From Rhodococcus sp. ARC_M6 (GTDB lineage Bacteria > Actinomycetota > Actinomycetes > Mycobacteriales > Mycobacteriaceae): a stretch of DNA of 64,000 bases. Under the pieces are notes generated by a model, which did no database searches, was not told the DNA's origin, and worked only from the letters and a program-made list of their open reading frames with translations. This document shows positions 50,456 through 58,907 of this stretch, one piece after another. The position numbers and the translations under genes are program-made. The stretch lies in NCBI RefSeq assembly GCF_022810305.1, contig NZ_JALGQH010000024.1, forward strand, positions 28,941 to 92,940. The letters run 5' to 3'. Position 1 is the first letter of the stretch. Every line of letters starts with the position of its first letter.

Positions 50456-52063
50456 ATGAGATATGCGAGAGGGATCACCACAGCGGTGACGGCCACGGTC
50501 GTCCTCGCACTGGCAGGAACCAGTCTGGCGAACGCCGCACCCACCTCAGGCGACTCCGCACCGATGCCCTGCACCGCTCTGGGAGTCTTCGGTGTTCAGG
50601 GGACCAACCAGTCCGCGCCGGATGCCGACCCCACCATCGACAGCGGCTTCCTCGGCATGTCGGTGATGGTGCCCTTGCTCCAGTCCGCTGCCGGTGAGGT
50701 CTCACGGATGCTCGTCCCGTACGCCGCCGACTTCGGTTGGCGGGGAGCGACGTACGAGCAGTCGATGACCGAGGGGGTCGACAAGACCAGCCAAGCGATC
50801 GCCGATTACGCCGATAGGTGCCCCTCGTCGATGATCGCGGTGACCGGATATTCGCAAGGCGCGCAGATAGCGGACACCGTCATCCGCAATATCGGCAGCG
50901 GCAAAGGCCCGATCACAGCGGACAAGCTCGCCGCCGGCGCATTGTTCTCGTCCCCGAATCGCCCGCAAGGTGCCAGTACCTTCCCCGGCGGCTCGTCCGG
51001 GCAGAGTTCACCGACACCACCCAAGGGCGTTGCCACCTCTGCCTTGTCGGATCTGACGGTGACCACCCCGACCCCTGCTGACGGCGGCGGCATAGCCCCG
51101 AACTACGCCGCCTCGTCCGGGTACGGCTCTGTTGCCGGCCGTGTCGCTTCGTTCTGCACCGACGGCGACCTCGCATGCGCGACACCACAAGATGCGACGC
51201 TGGCCCGCACGGTCACCAATATCGCTGGGCAGCTGCACCTCGAGCAGCAGGATCCGCAGAAAACTCTCCTCGACCTCGCGGGCGCATTGGGTGGGGCGAC
51301 AATTCGTACCGCCGCCGACGTCGTCAACGACGACATCAACTTCTCCAACGGCCGGTTCACCGTGCAGTCTTCCGGAAAGACCATCCTCGGGCGCCTGTCC
51401 ACGAATTCCGATCCGCGCTCCGCCACTCCGGACGCGGACGCCGATGTCATCCGGGCAGTCATCAAAACCGGTGTCATGGGATTGCAAGCGGGCATCGCGG
51501 TCGCGAAGAAAGTCCTCACACTGGACACGATCGGCACCCTCGCCACCGTCGGCATGGCCAATCCCCCTGCTGCACTGGGCATCTTGGCAGCGAAAGTCGG
51601 GGACGCGGCAATGAGTCTGTTCCCGCCGTCCACCGGCACCCAAATCCAGAAGTACATCTACAACGAAGTCCAGCGCGGCATTTCCGACAACAAGGACCTG
51701 CTGAAGATGGCAACGCAGGTCAAATACTGGGACACGGCCCGCAACCACGGCACCTACGACTCGATTCCCGTGGGAGGACAGGGACAGACCCCGGCGAAGT
51801 TCACCGTCGAGTGGTTCTCCACCCTCGCGAAAGAACTCTCGTCCGGATCCACGTCGGCCGGGGCGAGCACCACGAAAACAGCCTCGCCGACGACTCGTCC
51901 GAGCGGGACGCCCTCTGCGGCCCCCTCGACGCCGCTGACCAGCTCGGTGTTCGCCACGACCTCGGCGGTTTCTCCCGAAATCGTCGGGCCGGGCGGAGCG
52001 TTCGCGCCTGCCCAGATCCCGACTCCCACCCAGGCGCCGGCCGCCGCACCGCCCGCGCAGTGA
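50456..52063 (+). CDS. secreted cutinase-family protein
   Basis: A 535-residue exported protein. ATG 50456 follows AAGGGA; the open frame extends upstream without protein character. A Sec signal peptide ends at SLANAAPTSG. The cutinase core includes the nucleophile elbow MIAVTGYSQGAQIADTVI (Ser near residue 129) and Cys residues expected for disulfides. After residue ~300 there is a helical region, then a Ser/Thr/Pro-rich tail. Cutinase-like proteins act as esterases or phospholipases; in a transfer operon of a mycolate bacterium it may loosen the outer lipid layer. That purpose is inference. Confidence 0.82.
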   Translation: MRYARGITTAVTATVVLALAGTSLANAAPTSGDSAPMPCTALGVFGVQGTNQSAPDADPTIDSGFLGMSVMVPLLQSAAGEVSRMLVPYAADFGWRGATYEQSMTEGVDKTSQAIADYADRCPSSMIAVTGYSQGAQIADTVIRNIGSGKGPITADKLAAGALFSSPNRPQGASTFPGGSSGQSSPTPPKGVATSALSDLTVTTPTPADGGGIAPNYAASSGYGSVAGRVASFCTDGDLACATPQDATLARTVTNIAGQLHLEQQDPQKTLLDLAGALGGATIRTAADVVNDDINFSNGRFTVQSSGKTILGRLSTNSDPRSATPDADADVIRAVIKTGVMGLQAGIAVAKKVLTLDTIGTLATVGMANPPAALGILAAKVGDAAMSLFPPSTGTQIQKYIYNEVQRGISDNKDLLKMATQVKYWDTARNHGTYDSIPVGGQGQTPAKFTVEWFSTLAKELSSGSTSAGASTTKTASPTTRPSGTPSAAPSTPLTSSVFATTSAVSPEIVGPGGAFAPAQIPTPTQAPAAAPPAQ

Positions 52064-52156
52064 TCGGTCGGCGGCGCACGGAACTCCTCTGCTGCGCCGC
52101 CGCCCAGCAAACCCCGGGACGCACTGACGTCCCACTCCAACCGAAGGGACCATCTC

Positions 52157-53854
52157 GTGTCAGATGACAGCAGCAGCGGAGGCGTCGGCGGCACCATCGC
52201 CGTTGTCGGTGCCGCAGCCGTCGCGTTCCTTCTGATGATCATGGCCGTGGTGGTCGTTCTCGTTTCCGAGGACGAAGAGTGCGCTCCCGTCGAAAACGGG
52301 GGCGGCCAGGTCGCCGCTGCTGGTTCGCTGGTCAAGCCCACCAAGTCGTCCGAAACAACGGACACCTCTCCGTTCGGTCCGCGATGGGGCACCGAACACA
52401 AAGGACTCGACCGTGCAGGTCCGGTCGGTACCCCGATCTACGCGTTCACCGACGGCCGCATTCGGGAAGCCGGTCCCGCTGACGGCTTCGGGAACTGGAT
52501 CATCGTCGATCACGAAATCGAGGGCCACGTATACAGCAGCGTCTACGGGCACATGTTCGACGACGGTGTGATGGTCCGCGCCGGAGAGCAGGTCCGCGGC
52601 GGTCAGCAGATCGGGGCGATCGGCAATGCCGGCGGCTCGACCGGGCCGCACCTTCATTTCGAGGTGTGGGACGGGGGTCGTCTACCCGACGGCGCCGGTA
52701 CCGCGGTGGATCCGCAACCGTGGATCGACAAGGCCGCCGAACCCGGCGAGGCTCCCGCTGCGCCGGCACCGACTTCCCCGGGCTCGGGCGATGCGGGCGA
52801 TGAAGGTTCCGGGTTCGGAGGTTTGGACGGCCGACAGTTGGCGATCGCGAAGCAGATCGTCGCGGTCGGTGAAGTCATGGGCATTCCAGATCGCGGCGTC
52901 GTCGTCGCGCTCGCAACCGCAAGCCAGGAATCCGGCTTTCGCATGTACGCCAATGACGGCACCGATCCTCGCCTCGAAGCCGATCAGAAGGACGTGGGCC
53001 GATCCCTGGACTTCCCACACGATGCTGTCGGACGAGATCACGGCTCCGTCAATCAGTTTCAGCAGCAGTACCCGTGGTGGGGAACGCTCGAAGAACTGAT
53101 GAACTCTGCCACTGCATCACGCAAATTCTACGAAGCGCTGGCCAAGCAGAGCGGGTGGGAATCGCTACCGATCACCGTCGCAGCACAGAACGTTCAAGGA
53201 TCGCTGTACCCGGACGCGTACGCCGACGACGAGCCGATCGCCACCACGTTGGCGGCCAAGTTCAAGGGCGCCGGGGCGAACATGTCCGAAGCCGACCTCG
53301 CATCCATCGCAGCTGGTGGAGCCATCGCCGTCGCCGACGGCGGCAGCGCTGCCTGCAACGATCAGCAGCCCGCACCCGGTAGCGGCGGCGGCGAGGGTCC
53401 AGCCAGCGAGTTCGGACGAGCCGTCATCCTGGCTGCCTCGCGCTGGATCGGTACCCCGTACGTCTGGGGCGGTGGCGACACGAACGGCCCCACCGGCGGC
53501 GGATTCGACTGCTCAGGTCTGACGCTGTACGCGGTCTACCAGGCATCCGGCGGACGAATCAGCCTGCCGCACTTCACCGGATCGACCGCAGATCCCGGAC
53601 AGCTCTACGACTCACGCGGCGCAGAAGTCCCCATCGACCAGAAACAACCCGGCGACCTGATCTTCTTCGGCCCCGCCTCGAACACGCACCACGTCGGCAT
53701 CTACTACGGCCTCGAGAACGGCGAAGAAATGTTGCTTCACGCTCCGACCGAAGGCCAGACCGTCACCATCGCTCCGTTGTCAGGGATGTCGGGAGAACAA
53801 ATGCACGTCCGCCGCTTCGGCGCATCACAACCGCAACCGCAGGAGGCACGATGA
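52157..53854 (+). CDS. M23 / NlpC-P60 cell-wall hydrolase
   Basis: A 565-residue, membrane-anchored wall hydrolase. GTG 52157 follows GAAGGGA. One TM segment at ~residues 12-37. A LytM/M23 endopeptidase domain follows (HKGLDRAG... HVYSSVYGHM ... GSTGPHLHFEVW, with zinc-type His and Asp). A lysozyme/transglycosylase-like domain occupies ~235-370 (ATASQESGFRMYAND, with candidate Glu in SQESGF). The C-terminal NlpC/P60 domain has Cys in GGFDCSGLTLYA and His in THHVGIYYG. It should open peptidoglycan for assembly of the conjugation channel, like VirB1/TcpG-type proteins. Confidence 0.88.
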   Translation: MSDDSSSGGVGGTIAVVGAAAVAFLLMIMAVVVVLVSEDEECAPVENGGGQVAAAGSLVKPTKSSETTDTSPFGPRWGTEHKGLDRAGPVGTPIYAFTDGRIREAGPADGFGNWIIVDHEIEGHVYSSVYGHMFDDGVMVRAGEQVRGGQQIGAIGNAGGSTGPHLHFEVWDGGRLPDGAGTAVDPQPWIDKAAEPGEAPAAPAPTSPGSGDAGDEGSGFGGLDGRQLAIAKQIVAVGEVMGIPDRGVVVALATASQESGFRMYANDGTDPRLEADQKDVGRSLDFPHDAVGRDHGSVNQFQQQYPWWGTLEELMNSATASRKFYEALAKQSGWESLPITVAAQNVQGSLYPDAYADDEPIATTLAAKFKGAGANMSEADLASIAAGGAIAVADGGSAACNDQQPAPGSGGGEGPASEFGRAVILAASRWIGTPYVWGGGDTNGPTGGGFDCSGLTLYAVYQASGGRISLPHFTGSTADPGQLYDSRGAEVPIDQKQPGDLIFFGPASNTHHVGIYYGLENGEEMLLHAPTEGQTVTIAPLSGMSGEQMHVRRFGASQPQPQEAR

Positions 53855-54438
53855 CACACCGGACTGACCGCAGACCGATGAGGTTGACCGCATTCGCAGC
53901 CATGACCTTCGCTGTTCTCGCACTTGTCGGATGCGGCCGCAGCAATGACCACGACCACCCGATGGATGAGGGCGGCCCCACCCAATCATTGACTGTTCCC
54001 GCCGATCCAACTCTGCCGGAACCGTTTTCCTCGGTCGATCAAAGCGATCCGGAAGCCGTGATGGTCGCGGCCGCGCAAGCTCTGTTCTCGTACACCCCCG
54101 GGGCGGACACCAACCAGATCGACGCCGCGAACCGGGCAGCACCGTTGCTCGACGAGCGGTACTACACCGACAACGCGTCGTCCTTCATTGCTCTGGCACC
54201 GATCACCGGCCGCCAATGGGAGTCCTGGCGTGAGCAGAACGCGGTGGCCACGGCCACGGCGACGGTGACCGCCGACAATCACCCCGAGGACAAGCCCGCA
54301 AAGGTCTCACGAGTCGTGGCAGTGACGGTGACCGCCGTCGATGCCGGCGGCCGGGAGATTGATCGGGTTCCGTTCGCGGCGTACATGACCGCCACCAAGC
54401 TCGGTGTGTGGCGCGTGAGCGCGGTGATGGTCCGATGA
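53851..54438 (+). CDS. lipoprotein
   Basis: A 195-residue lipoprotein with signal sequence LTAFAAMTFAVLALVGCG, whose lipobox Cys is near residue 28. The mature part starts with an Asp/His-rich segment (NDHDHPMDEGG) and continues as a small alpha/beta domain with a C-terminal strand-rich region (VSRVVAVTVTAVDAGG). It overlaps both neighbours by 4 nt. It resembles the NTF2-like accessory lipoproteins of actinobacterial transfer operons and probably sits on the outer face of the membrane. Confidence 0.7.
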   Translation: MTHRTDRRPMRLTAFAAMTFAVLALVGCGRSNDHDHPMDEGGPTQSLTVPADPTLPEPFSSVDQSDPEAVMVAAAQALFSYTPGADTNQIDAANRAAPLLDERYYTDNASSFIALAPITGRQWESWREQNAVATATATVTADNHPEDKPAKVSRVVAVTVTAVDAGGREIDRVPFAAYMTATKLGVWRVSAVMVR

Positions 54439-55124
54439 CCAGCGCATATGCCGATGTTCCGCGCCGCGGTGCTCCGATGCCGAGCGGTCCACGCATCGCG
54501 GGGGCTGTGATGCCCGGGATCGATGAATCCGCTCCGATCTGGGAAGGCCCAATCGAACGTGAGGCTCTGACCCCGGCCCGGCCGCTTGTCTGGTTTCTCG
54601 GAGCTACCGGAGGTGCCGGAGTCTCCTCGCTGACGCGTTCCCTCGCATACGCGGGGGACTGCCAGCGCGGCTGGCCCGGATACATCGGTGACCTACCGGG
54701 CGCGGACTCGCCGCTGGTGGTGCTCGTTTTTCGCACGACGATGCACGGCGTAGAGCGTGCTCATTCACTGCTTCTGCAACACGCCGCCGGTGGCACGCCG
54801 GAAGGAACACACATCCTCGGCGTCGTGTCCGTCGCCGACAGTGATCGCCCACTGTCCAAGCCGGTCCGGAACCGTCTAGCCGTCGTCGAGTCGCTGGCGC
54901 GCTCGCTGGCCGGGCACTGCTGGGACGTGCCGTGGCTCGAACCTTGGCGGGTCATGCCTCCTCGTGAGCTTCCCGAGTGGTCTCCGTCCTCGACGTTGCC
55001 GGCCGACAAGAAAGCGGCGCGTGACCCGACGAAATACCCCGTCGCCCCGGTGATCGCTCTCCACGACCAGATCCGAGTCGCAGCAGCAGCTCGGGTGAAG
55101 GAAATCAGTTCTTCCGCAACATAA
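54435..55124 (+). CDS. DUF6668-like degenerate P-loop protein
   Basis: A 229-residue protein starting at ATG 54435, which overlaps the lipoprotein stop. The motif LVWFLGATGGAGVSSLTRSLA looks like a ParA/MinD P-loop in which the Lys of GKS/GKT is Val. VVLVFRTTMHGVERAHSLL and ILGVVSVADSDRPLSK follow, as in DUF6668 proteins. It is the second lysine-less P-loop protein in the operon, after 49572-50429. ATP hydrolysis is unlikely. It ends 18 bases before the small membrane protein genes. Confidence 0.66.
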   Translation: MTSAYADVPRRGAPMPSGPRIAGAVMPGIDESAPIWEGPIEREALTPARPLVWFLGATGGAGVSSLTRSLAYAGDCQRGWPGYIGDLPGADSPLVVLVFRTTMHGVERAHSLLLQHAAGGTPEGTHILGVVSVADSDRPLSKPVRNRLAVVESLARSLAGHCWDVPWLEPWRVMPPRELPEWSPSSTLPADKKAARDPTKYPVAPVIALHDQIRVAAAARVKEISSSAT

Positions 55125-55142
55125 CTCGAAAGGCACCTTCTC

Positions 55143-55466
55143 ATGAACGCACTCCACACCATCAACACCTACATCCTCGCTCAGCAGCCCGCGCCCTTCC
55201 CCTCGCCTGGACAGGGCGGGGACGTGATCGACGTTCAGATGACCACTCCGCCGTCAGGCGACAAGTTTCAGATCCTGCTCGGCGTCGGCCTGTGGGCGGC
55301 AACAGCTTTCCTGATCGGACTGGGAATGATGGCCGGCGTCAAGTTCGCCCAGTCGTTCGCCGACGGCACCGCCGGACGCGGCGAAAAGATGATGGTGGTC
55401 GGTGTCGCCGTCGGCGCGATCATCACGTCCTCCGCCGCCTCGTACGTCACCTGGTTCATGGAGTGA
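55143..55466 (+). CDS. small membrane protein of the transfer channel
   Basis: A 107-residue protein with two TM segments: ILLGVGLWAATAFLIGLGMMAGV (about 45-67) and VVGVAVGAIITSSAASYV (about 86-103). Its N-terminal ~40 residues would be outside or cleaved. Size and topology resemble VirB2/TrbC-type subunits or the small subunits before TrbL in Gram-positive systems, but sequence identity is too low to be sure. CGAAAGG precedes ATG 55143. It overlaps the next small gene by 4 nt. Confidence 0.62.
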   Translation: MNALHTINTYILAQQPAPFPSPGQGGDVIDVQMTTPPSGDKFQILLGVGLWAATAFLIGLGMMAGVKFAQSFADGTAGRGEKMMVVGVAVGAIITSSAASYVTWFME

Positions 55467-55729
55467 GTACTTCGATACTGGCCGCAGGCGGCGGCATCAA
55501 GATGCCCGGCGAAGACGTCCTGGTCCCGCTCGGGCAGATGCTCGGGGTGTTCCTGTGGTTCGTCGCAGCCGGTCTGATCGTCGCCGCGATGCGCGCCGGT
55601 GTCGAAGTCGCGCACCGCTTCGACGACGGCGAAGTCACCGGCCCCGGAATCCGGCGGTTGATCGCGATCGCCATCGGCGCCATCGTCACCGCCTCCGCAA
55701 TCACGTGGGCGGGATGGCTCCTCATCTAG
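55463..55729 (+). CDS. second small membrane protein
   Basis: An 88-residue protein from GTG 55463, overlapping the stop of the previous gene. Two TM segments (MLGVFLWFVAAGLIVAAMRAGV and LIAIAIGAIVTASAITWAGWLL) around a short hydrophilic loop. The pattern parallels the previous protein (TM, FDDG-type loop, TM), so the two are probably paralogues forming a hetero-oligomer in the membrane. Confidence 0.66.
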   Translation: MSTSILAAGGGIKMPGEDVLVPLGQMLGVFLWFVAAGLIVAAMRAGVEVAHRFDDGEVTGPGIRRLIAIAIGAIVTASAITWAGWLLI

Positions 55730-55773
55730 CCCGTCTCGATTCCACTACTCACTTTGCGAAAAAGAAGGAAATC

Positions 55774-56424
55774 ATGGCAATTCACCGTTACCGCCTCGTC
55801 GGCGCCCTCGTCGCCGCAGCTCTCGCGCTGTCGGTGGCCACCGCGTGCGGATCGTCGCAGGAGGACCCCGGAACCGGCACCGCGGCGGTCGACACCAGCG
55901 CAGCGCCGCAGCAGGTGCAGTGGGAGAGCTACCGCGGTGTCGCTGTCCCTGTCTCCGCTGTCGACGGACCGACGAGCGTTTCGGCGAAGATCCCGTTCGG
56001 ATACAGCCGAACACCCCAAGGGGTGGTGATGGCCGCCATTCAGGGCCAGAGCCGTCTCGCACTCGCACCGGACGAGACCTGGGCGCAGACCGCACAACTG
56101 CTGACCGCCCCTGGCCGGGGCCGTGACGCGTACGCCGTGGCGCGGGTGATGACCTCCATCACCACCGAAGCCGATCCTGCTCAGACAGCCCAGTTCGCCG
56201 GATTCCGCATCGAGGACTACAGCCCAGACCAAGCCGTGGTGTGGCTGGCCACACGGATGCCGGACGCTGCGCTGTCTGCGTCGCCGACCTCGCTGATCTG
56301 GCAAAACGGCGATTGGAAGATCACTCTCCCTGATCCGCAGCCCGAGACCTCCGAAGCTGCGCCCACCGATCCAGTGCCGTTGACCTCGCTCGACGGATAC
56401 ACCGCCTTCTCCTACGCCGACTGA
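55774..56424 (+). CDS. lipoprotein, NTF2-like transfer component
   Basis: A 216-residue lipoprotein. ATG 55774 follows AAGAAGGA. Signal LVGALVAAALALSVATACG with the lipobox Cys near residue 25. The mature domain contains IPFGYSRTPQGVVMAAIQG and ends with LIWQNGDWKITLPD...TSLDGYTAF. The same elements occur in the membrane protein encoded next, so both share a VirB8/TcpC-like NTF2 fold (fold inferred). It is probably a periplasm-side scaffold of the channel. Confidence 0.72.
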   Translation: MAIHRYRLVGALVAAALALSVATACGSSQEDPGTGTAAVDTSAAPQQVQWESYRGVAVPVSAVDGPTSVSAKIPFGYSRTPQGVVMAAIQGQSRLALAPDETWAQTAQLLTAPGRGRDAYAVARVMTSITTEADPAQTAQFAGFRIEDYSPDQAVVWLATRMPDAALSASPTSLIWQNGDWKITLPDPQPETSEAAPTDPVPLTSLDGYTAFSYAD

Positions 56425-56452
56425 TCTTCCCCCGACTTTTCAGGAGCCACCC

Positions 56453-57307
56453 GTGAGTAACCGCACCGAACCCCGCGAGACGACAGAAGGATCGCGCCTT
56501 CGCCGCACCGGCGAGTGGTTGGCGACCAGCCGCACGACCGGGATTGCCGCTGCCGTGTTCTGCGCGCTTCTCTCGGTGGTCGTGGCCGTGGCCGTGTTCA
56601 TCGCCGTCACCCGCGACGACGATTCCGCCGGCGCCGGCGCCCCCACTGCCACCCAGCCGCCCGCGACGGCACCAGCAAAACCCGACAGCGGCACTGCATT
56701 CGGCGTTCCGTCGGCGGATCTGTTCGGCCGCGTGATCGCCAACCCCGTCAACCCGCGTGGTCAGGCGTTGCCGCAGTCGCCGGCAGATCGCCCCTCGTTC
56801 AAGGAAGGTGACCCGGTCCCCGCTCCGGAGGGGTTGATGTGGCAGCAAGTCGGTCCGTTCATCCTGCCGTTCTCGACCTCCGACGGTCCCACTCGAGTAG
56901 ATGGCCCATTGGCCACGGGTTTCGCTCGCACCCCTCAGGGCGCTGCGCTCGCTGCCTGGCAGATCAGCATGCGGACGGTCATGGACCAGGAATCACTCGA
57001 TGAGGTCTTCGACAACCAGATCGAACCCTCGACACGTGGGAACAAGGCGTCGTGGGCGCCGAAGAAGTGGATCGACTGGAGCCAGCTGCCCCCTCAGTAC
57101 ATCCCGGCGGCATTCAAGATTTCCGGTTGGAGTGCTGACAACTCGTTCGCGGTCGTGGAGGTCGCGGCCCGCGACAAGACTCCGGGCTCCTGGTTCACCA
57201 CTCGCTTCGAGGTCGTCTGGCAGGACGGTGATTGGAAGATCCGTCGCCCGTCCACCCAGCTGCCGCCGCAGACGATCACTTCGCTGACGGGGTGGACCCA
57301 ATGGTGA
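56453..57307 (+). CDS. VirB8/TcpC-like single-TM scaffold protein
   Basis: A 284-residue protein from GTG 56453, preceded by AGGAG. A cytoplasmic start of ~30 residues, one TM (TTGIAAAVFCALLSVVVAVAVFIAV), a Thr/Pro-rich linker and an external domain with GFARTPQGAALAAWQISM and FEVVWQDGDWKIRRPS. The external domain is paralogous to the lipoprotein at 55774-56424. Topology and size fit VirB8/TcpC-type assembly factors. It overlaps the channel-protein gene by 7 nt. Confidence 0.72.
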   Translation: MSNRTEPRETTEGSRLRRTGEWLATSRTTGIAAAVFCALLSVVVAVAVFIAVTRDDDSAGAGAPTATQPPATAPAKPDSGTAFGVPSADLFGRVIANPVNPRGQALPQSPADRPSFKEGDPVPAPEGLMWQQVGPFILPFSTSDGPTRVDGPLATGFARTPQGAALAAWQISMRTVMDQESLDEVFDNQIEPSTRGNKASWAPKKWIDWSQLPPQYIPAAFKISGWSADNSFAVVEVAARDKTPGSWFTTRFEVVWQDGDWKIRRPSTQLPPQTITSLTGWTQW

Positions 57308-58848
57308 AGCGTCTGGCTGCGATCGCGGCTCTGCTCCTGGCTGTGCTGGTCTTCGGGCCAGTCGCGCTCGGGCATGCCCAGCCCCCGGCAGATGATCCGG
57401 GCACTTCGGAAACCGGGCAACCGCCGGCTGACGACGACATGTATGCCGGTTGCCGCGACGTCGGTGATTCCGTACCGGTCGTCGGTGGGTTCCTCGAGCG
57501 GTTCTGCGACTTGGGCACTGCTGTGGCCAATCCACAGGACGCGGCCGGCGAGTTCGCCGACGGGATGTGGAAATCGGGCGTCGGCAAGGCCGCCGAAGTG
57601 TTCCTCGACGGTTGGAAAAAGGGCATCACTTTCATGCTGACGTGGTGGATGACCAACTCGGTCACCGGCGCGGTCGGAAACAGTGACACCGAGAACACCG
57701 TCTGGCAAGTGCACCAATTCTTGCGAATATTCCAGATAGCGGCGTTCATGATCTCGGTCGGGATCTCCGCACTCAAACTCGCCTGGGCCAAATCGCGTCT
57801 GGCACAGCAACATGCCGAAGAAACGGCAATGATGTTGACCCGCACAGTGTTCGCGTCCTGGACTCTGGTTCCGCTCATCCTCGCCGGTGACGAACTCTCC
57901 CGAGCAGCGGGTGTGTGGCTGGTTCAAGCGATGGTCGGAGAGAACATCGACGAAGCGGCGAACAAACTCCTCGCCGTCGCCGAAGTCGGCCCTCTCCTGG
58001 GTCCGGGCTTGATTTTCGTCTTCGCGATCTTGGGCATCGTCGGAACCGCCGTGCAAGCGGTGTTCATCATGATGCAGATCGCGATGCTGCGCCTCGTCCT
58101 CGGATGGGCGCCGATCGCGGCCGCCGCATCAGGAATCGGCAGCGCCGGAATGCAGGCCTGGACGAAGCTACGGAATTGGGCGGTGGTGTTCGCACTGTTC
58201 CCGTTCGTCGCTTCCAGCGTGTACGGGATCGCTTTCCTCTCGGCCGCCGGTGCTACCGACGCACAAGGTGTCTTTGCCGGAATGATCCTGCTGACACTCT
58301 CGTGCCTGACGATGCCGGCGTTGGCGAGGCTGATCGTTCCTGCGATGGGTTCGATGGCCGGCGGCAACGGCGGCGCGGTGCTGGGCGGAATGCTCGCCGC
58401 GACCGGCGCGAGTATGGGCGCTTCGATGATCCAGTCGATGTCCTCCTCGGCTGAACAGGATTCCGGGTCCTCTTCGTCGTCGAGCGTTCAGGGCGGCCCG
58501 AGTACGGAACCGACCGGCTCCAGCACCCCCTCATCCGGGTCGAGCTCACCGGCGCCCTCGGGCGGTGGCACGGAAGCTGCATCGAGCGGTCCCTCTGGGG
58601 CAGCGACCGCGAGCGGTTCGTCCGGAGCAGCATCCGGTGGCGCATCCGGAGCAGCATCCGGCGGTGCAGCTTCCGGCGCGGCCGCGGCCGCTGGTCCTGT
58701 CGGTGCGGCCGTCGCCGTCGGGCAGGAAGTCTCCGACCGGATCGGCAGCGCTATGGGCGCCGTCGCGTCGACGATCGGCGACAGCGCCGCCGGAGCAAGT
58801 GGGGGCGCGGACGTTCCGGACGAGCCGCAAGGTGGGCGGTCCGGATGA
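57301..58848 (+). CDS. TrbL/VirB6-like polytopic channel protein
   Basis: A 515-residue membrane protein. ATG 57301 (or GTG 57304, giving a 4-nt overlap) starts a signal-like TM (LAAIAALLLAVLVFGPVALG). Further hydrophobic segments follow between residues ~110 and 375, with the core FLRIFQIAAFMISVGISALKL and QIAMLRLVLGWAPIAAAASG. The last ~120 residues are Ser/Gly/Ala-rich and low in complexity. This is the layout of TrbL/VirB6 proteins that form the inner-membrane pore of type IV secretion systems. The C-terminal tail is probably extracytoplasmic or flexible. Confidence 0.78.
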   Translation: MVKRLAAIAALLLAVLVFGPVALGHAQPPADDPGTSETGQPPADDDMYAGCRDVGDSVPVVGGFLERFCDLGTAVANPQDAAGEFADGMWKSGVGKAAEVFLDGWKKGITFMLTWWMTNSVTGAVGNSDTENTVWQVHQFLRIFQIAAFMISVGISALKLAWAKSRLAQQHAEETAMMLTRTVFASWTLVPLILAGDELSRAAGVWLVQAMVGENIDEAANKLLAVAEVGPLLGPGLIFVFAILGIVGTAVQAVFIMMQIAMLRLVLGWAPIAAAASGIGSAGMQAWTKLRNWAVVFALFPFVASSVYGIAFLSAAGATDAQGVFAGMILLTLSCLTMPALARLIVPAMGSMAGGNGGAVLGGMLAATGASMGASMIQSMSSSAEQDSGSSSSSSVQGGPSTEPTGSSTPSSGSSSPAPSGGGTEAASSGPSGAATASGSSGAASGGASGAASGGAASGAAAAAGPVGAAVAVGQEVSDRIGSAMGAVASTIGDSAAGASGGADVPDEPQGGRSG

Positions 58849-58907
58849 GCGCACACCGCACCGCACCGTTTGACCTCATTGATTCCATCCTCAAGGAGCA
58901 GCTATGA
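58845..58907 (+). CDS. possible 20-codon coupling peptide
   Basis: A 20-residue open frame whose ATG (58845) overlaps the stop of the channel-protein gene in ATGA, and whose TGA (58905-58907) overlaps the start ATG of the next gene. The frame exactly bridges the 55-base gap and contains AAGGAG, the ribosome binding site of the next gene. Ribosomes could run through it to link translation of the two membrane components. Expression is not shown; chance is possible. Confidence 0.35.
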   Translation: MSAHRTAPFDLIDSILKEQL

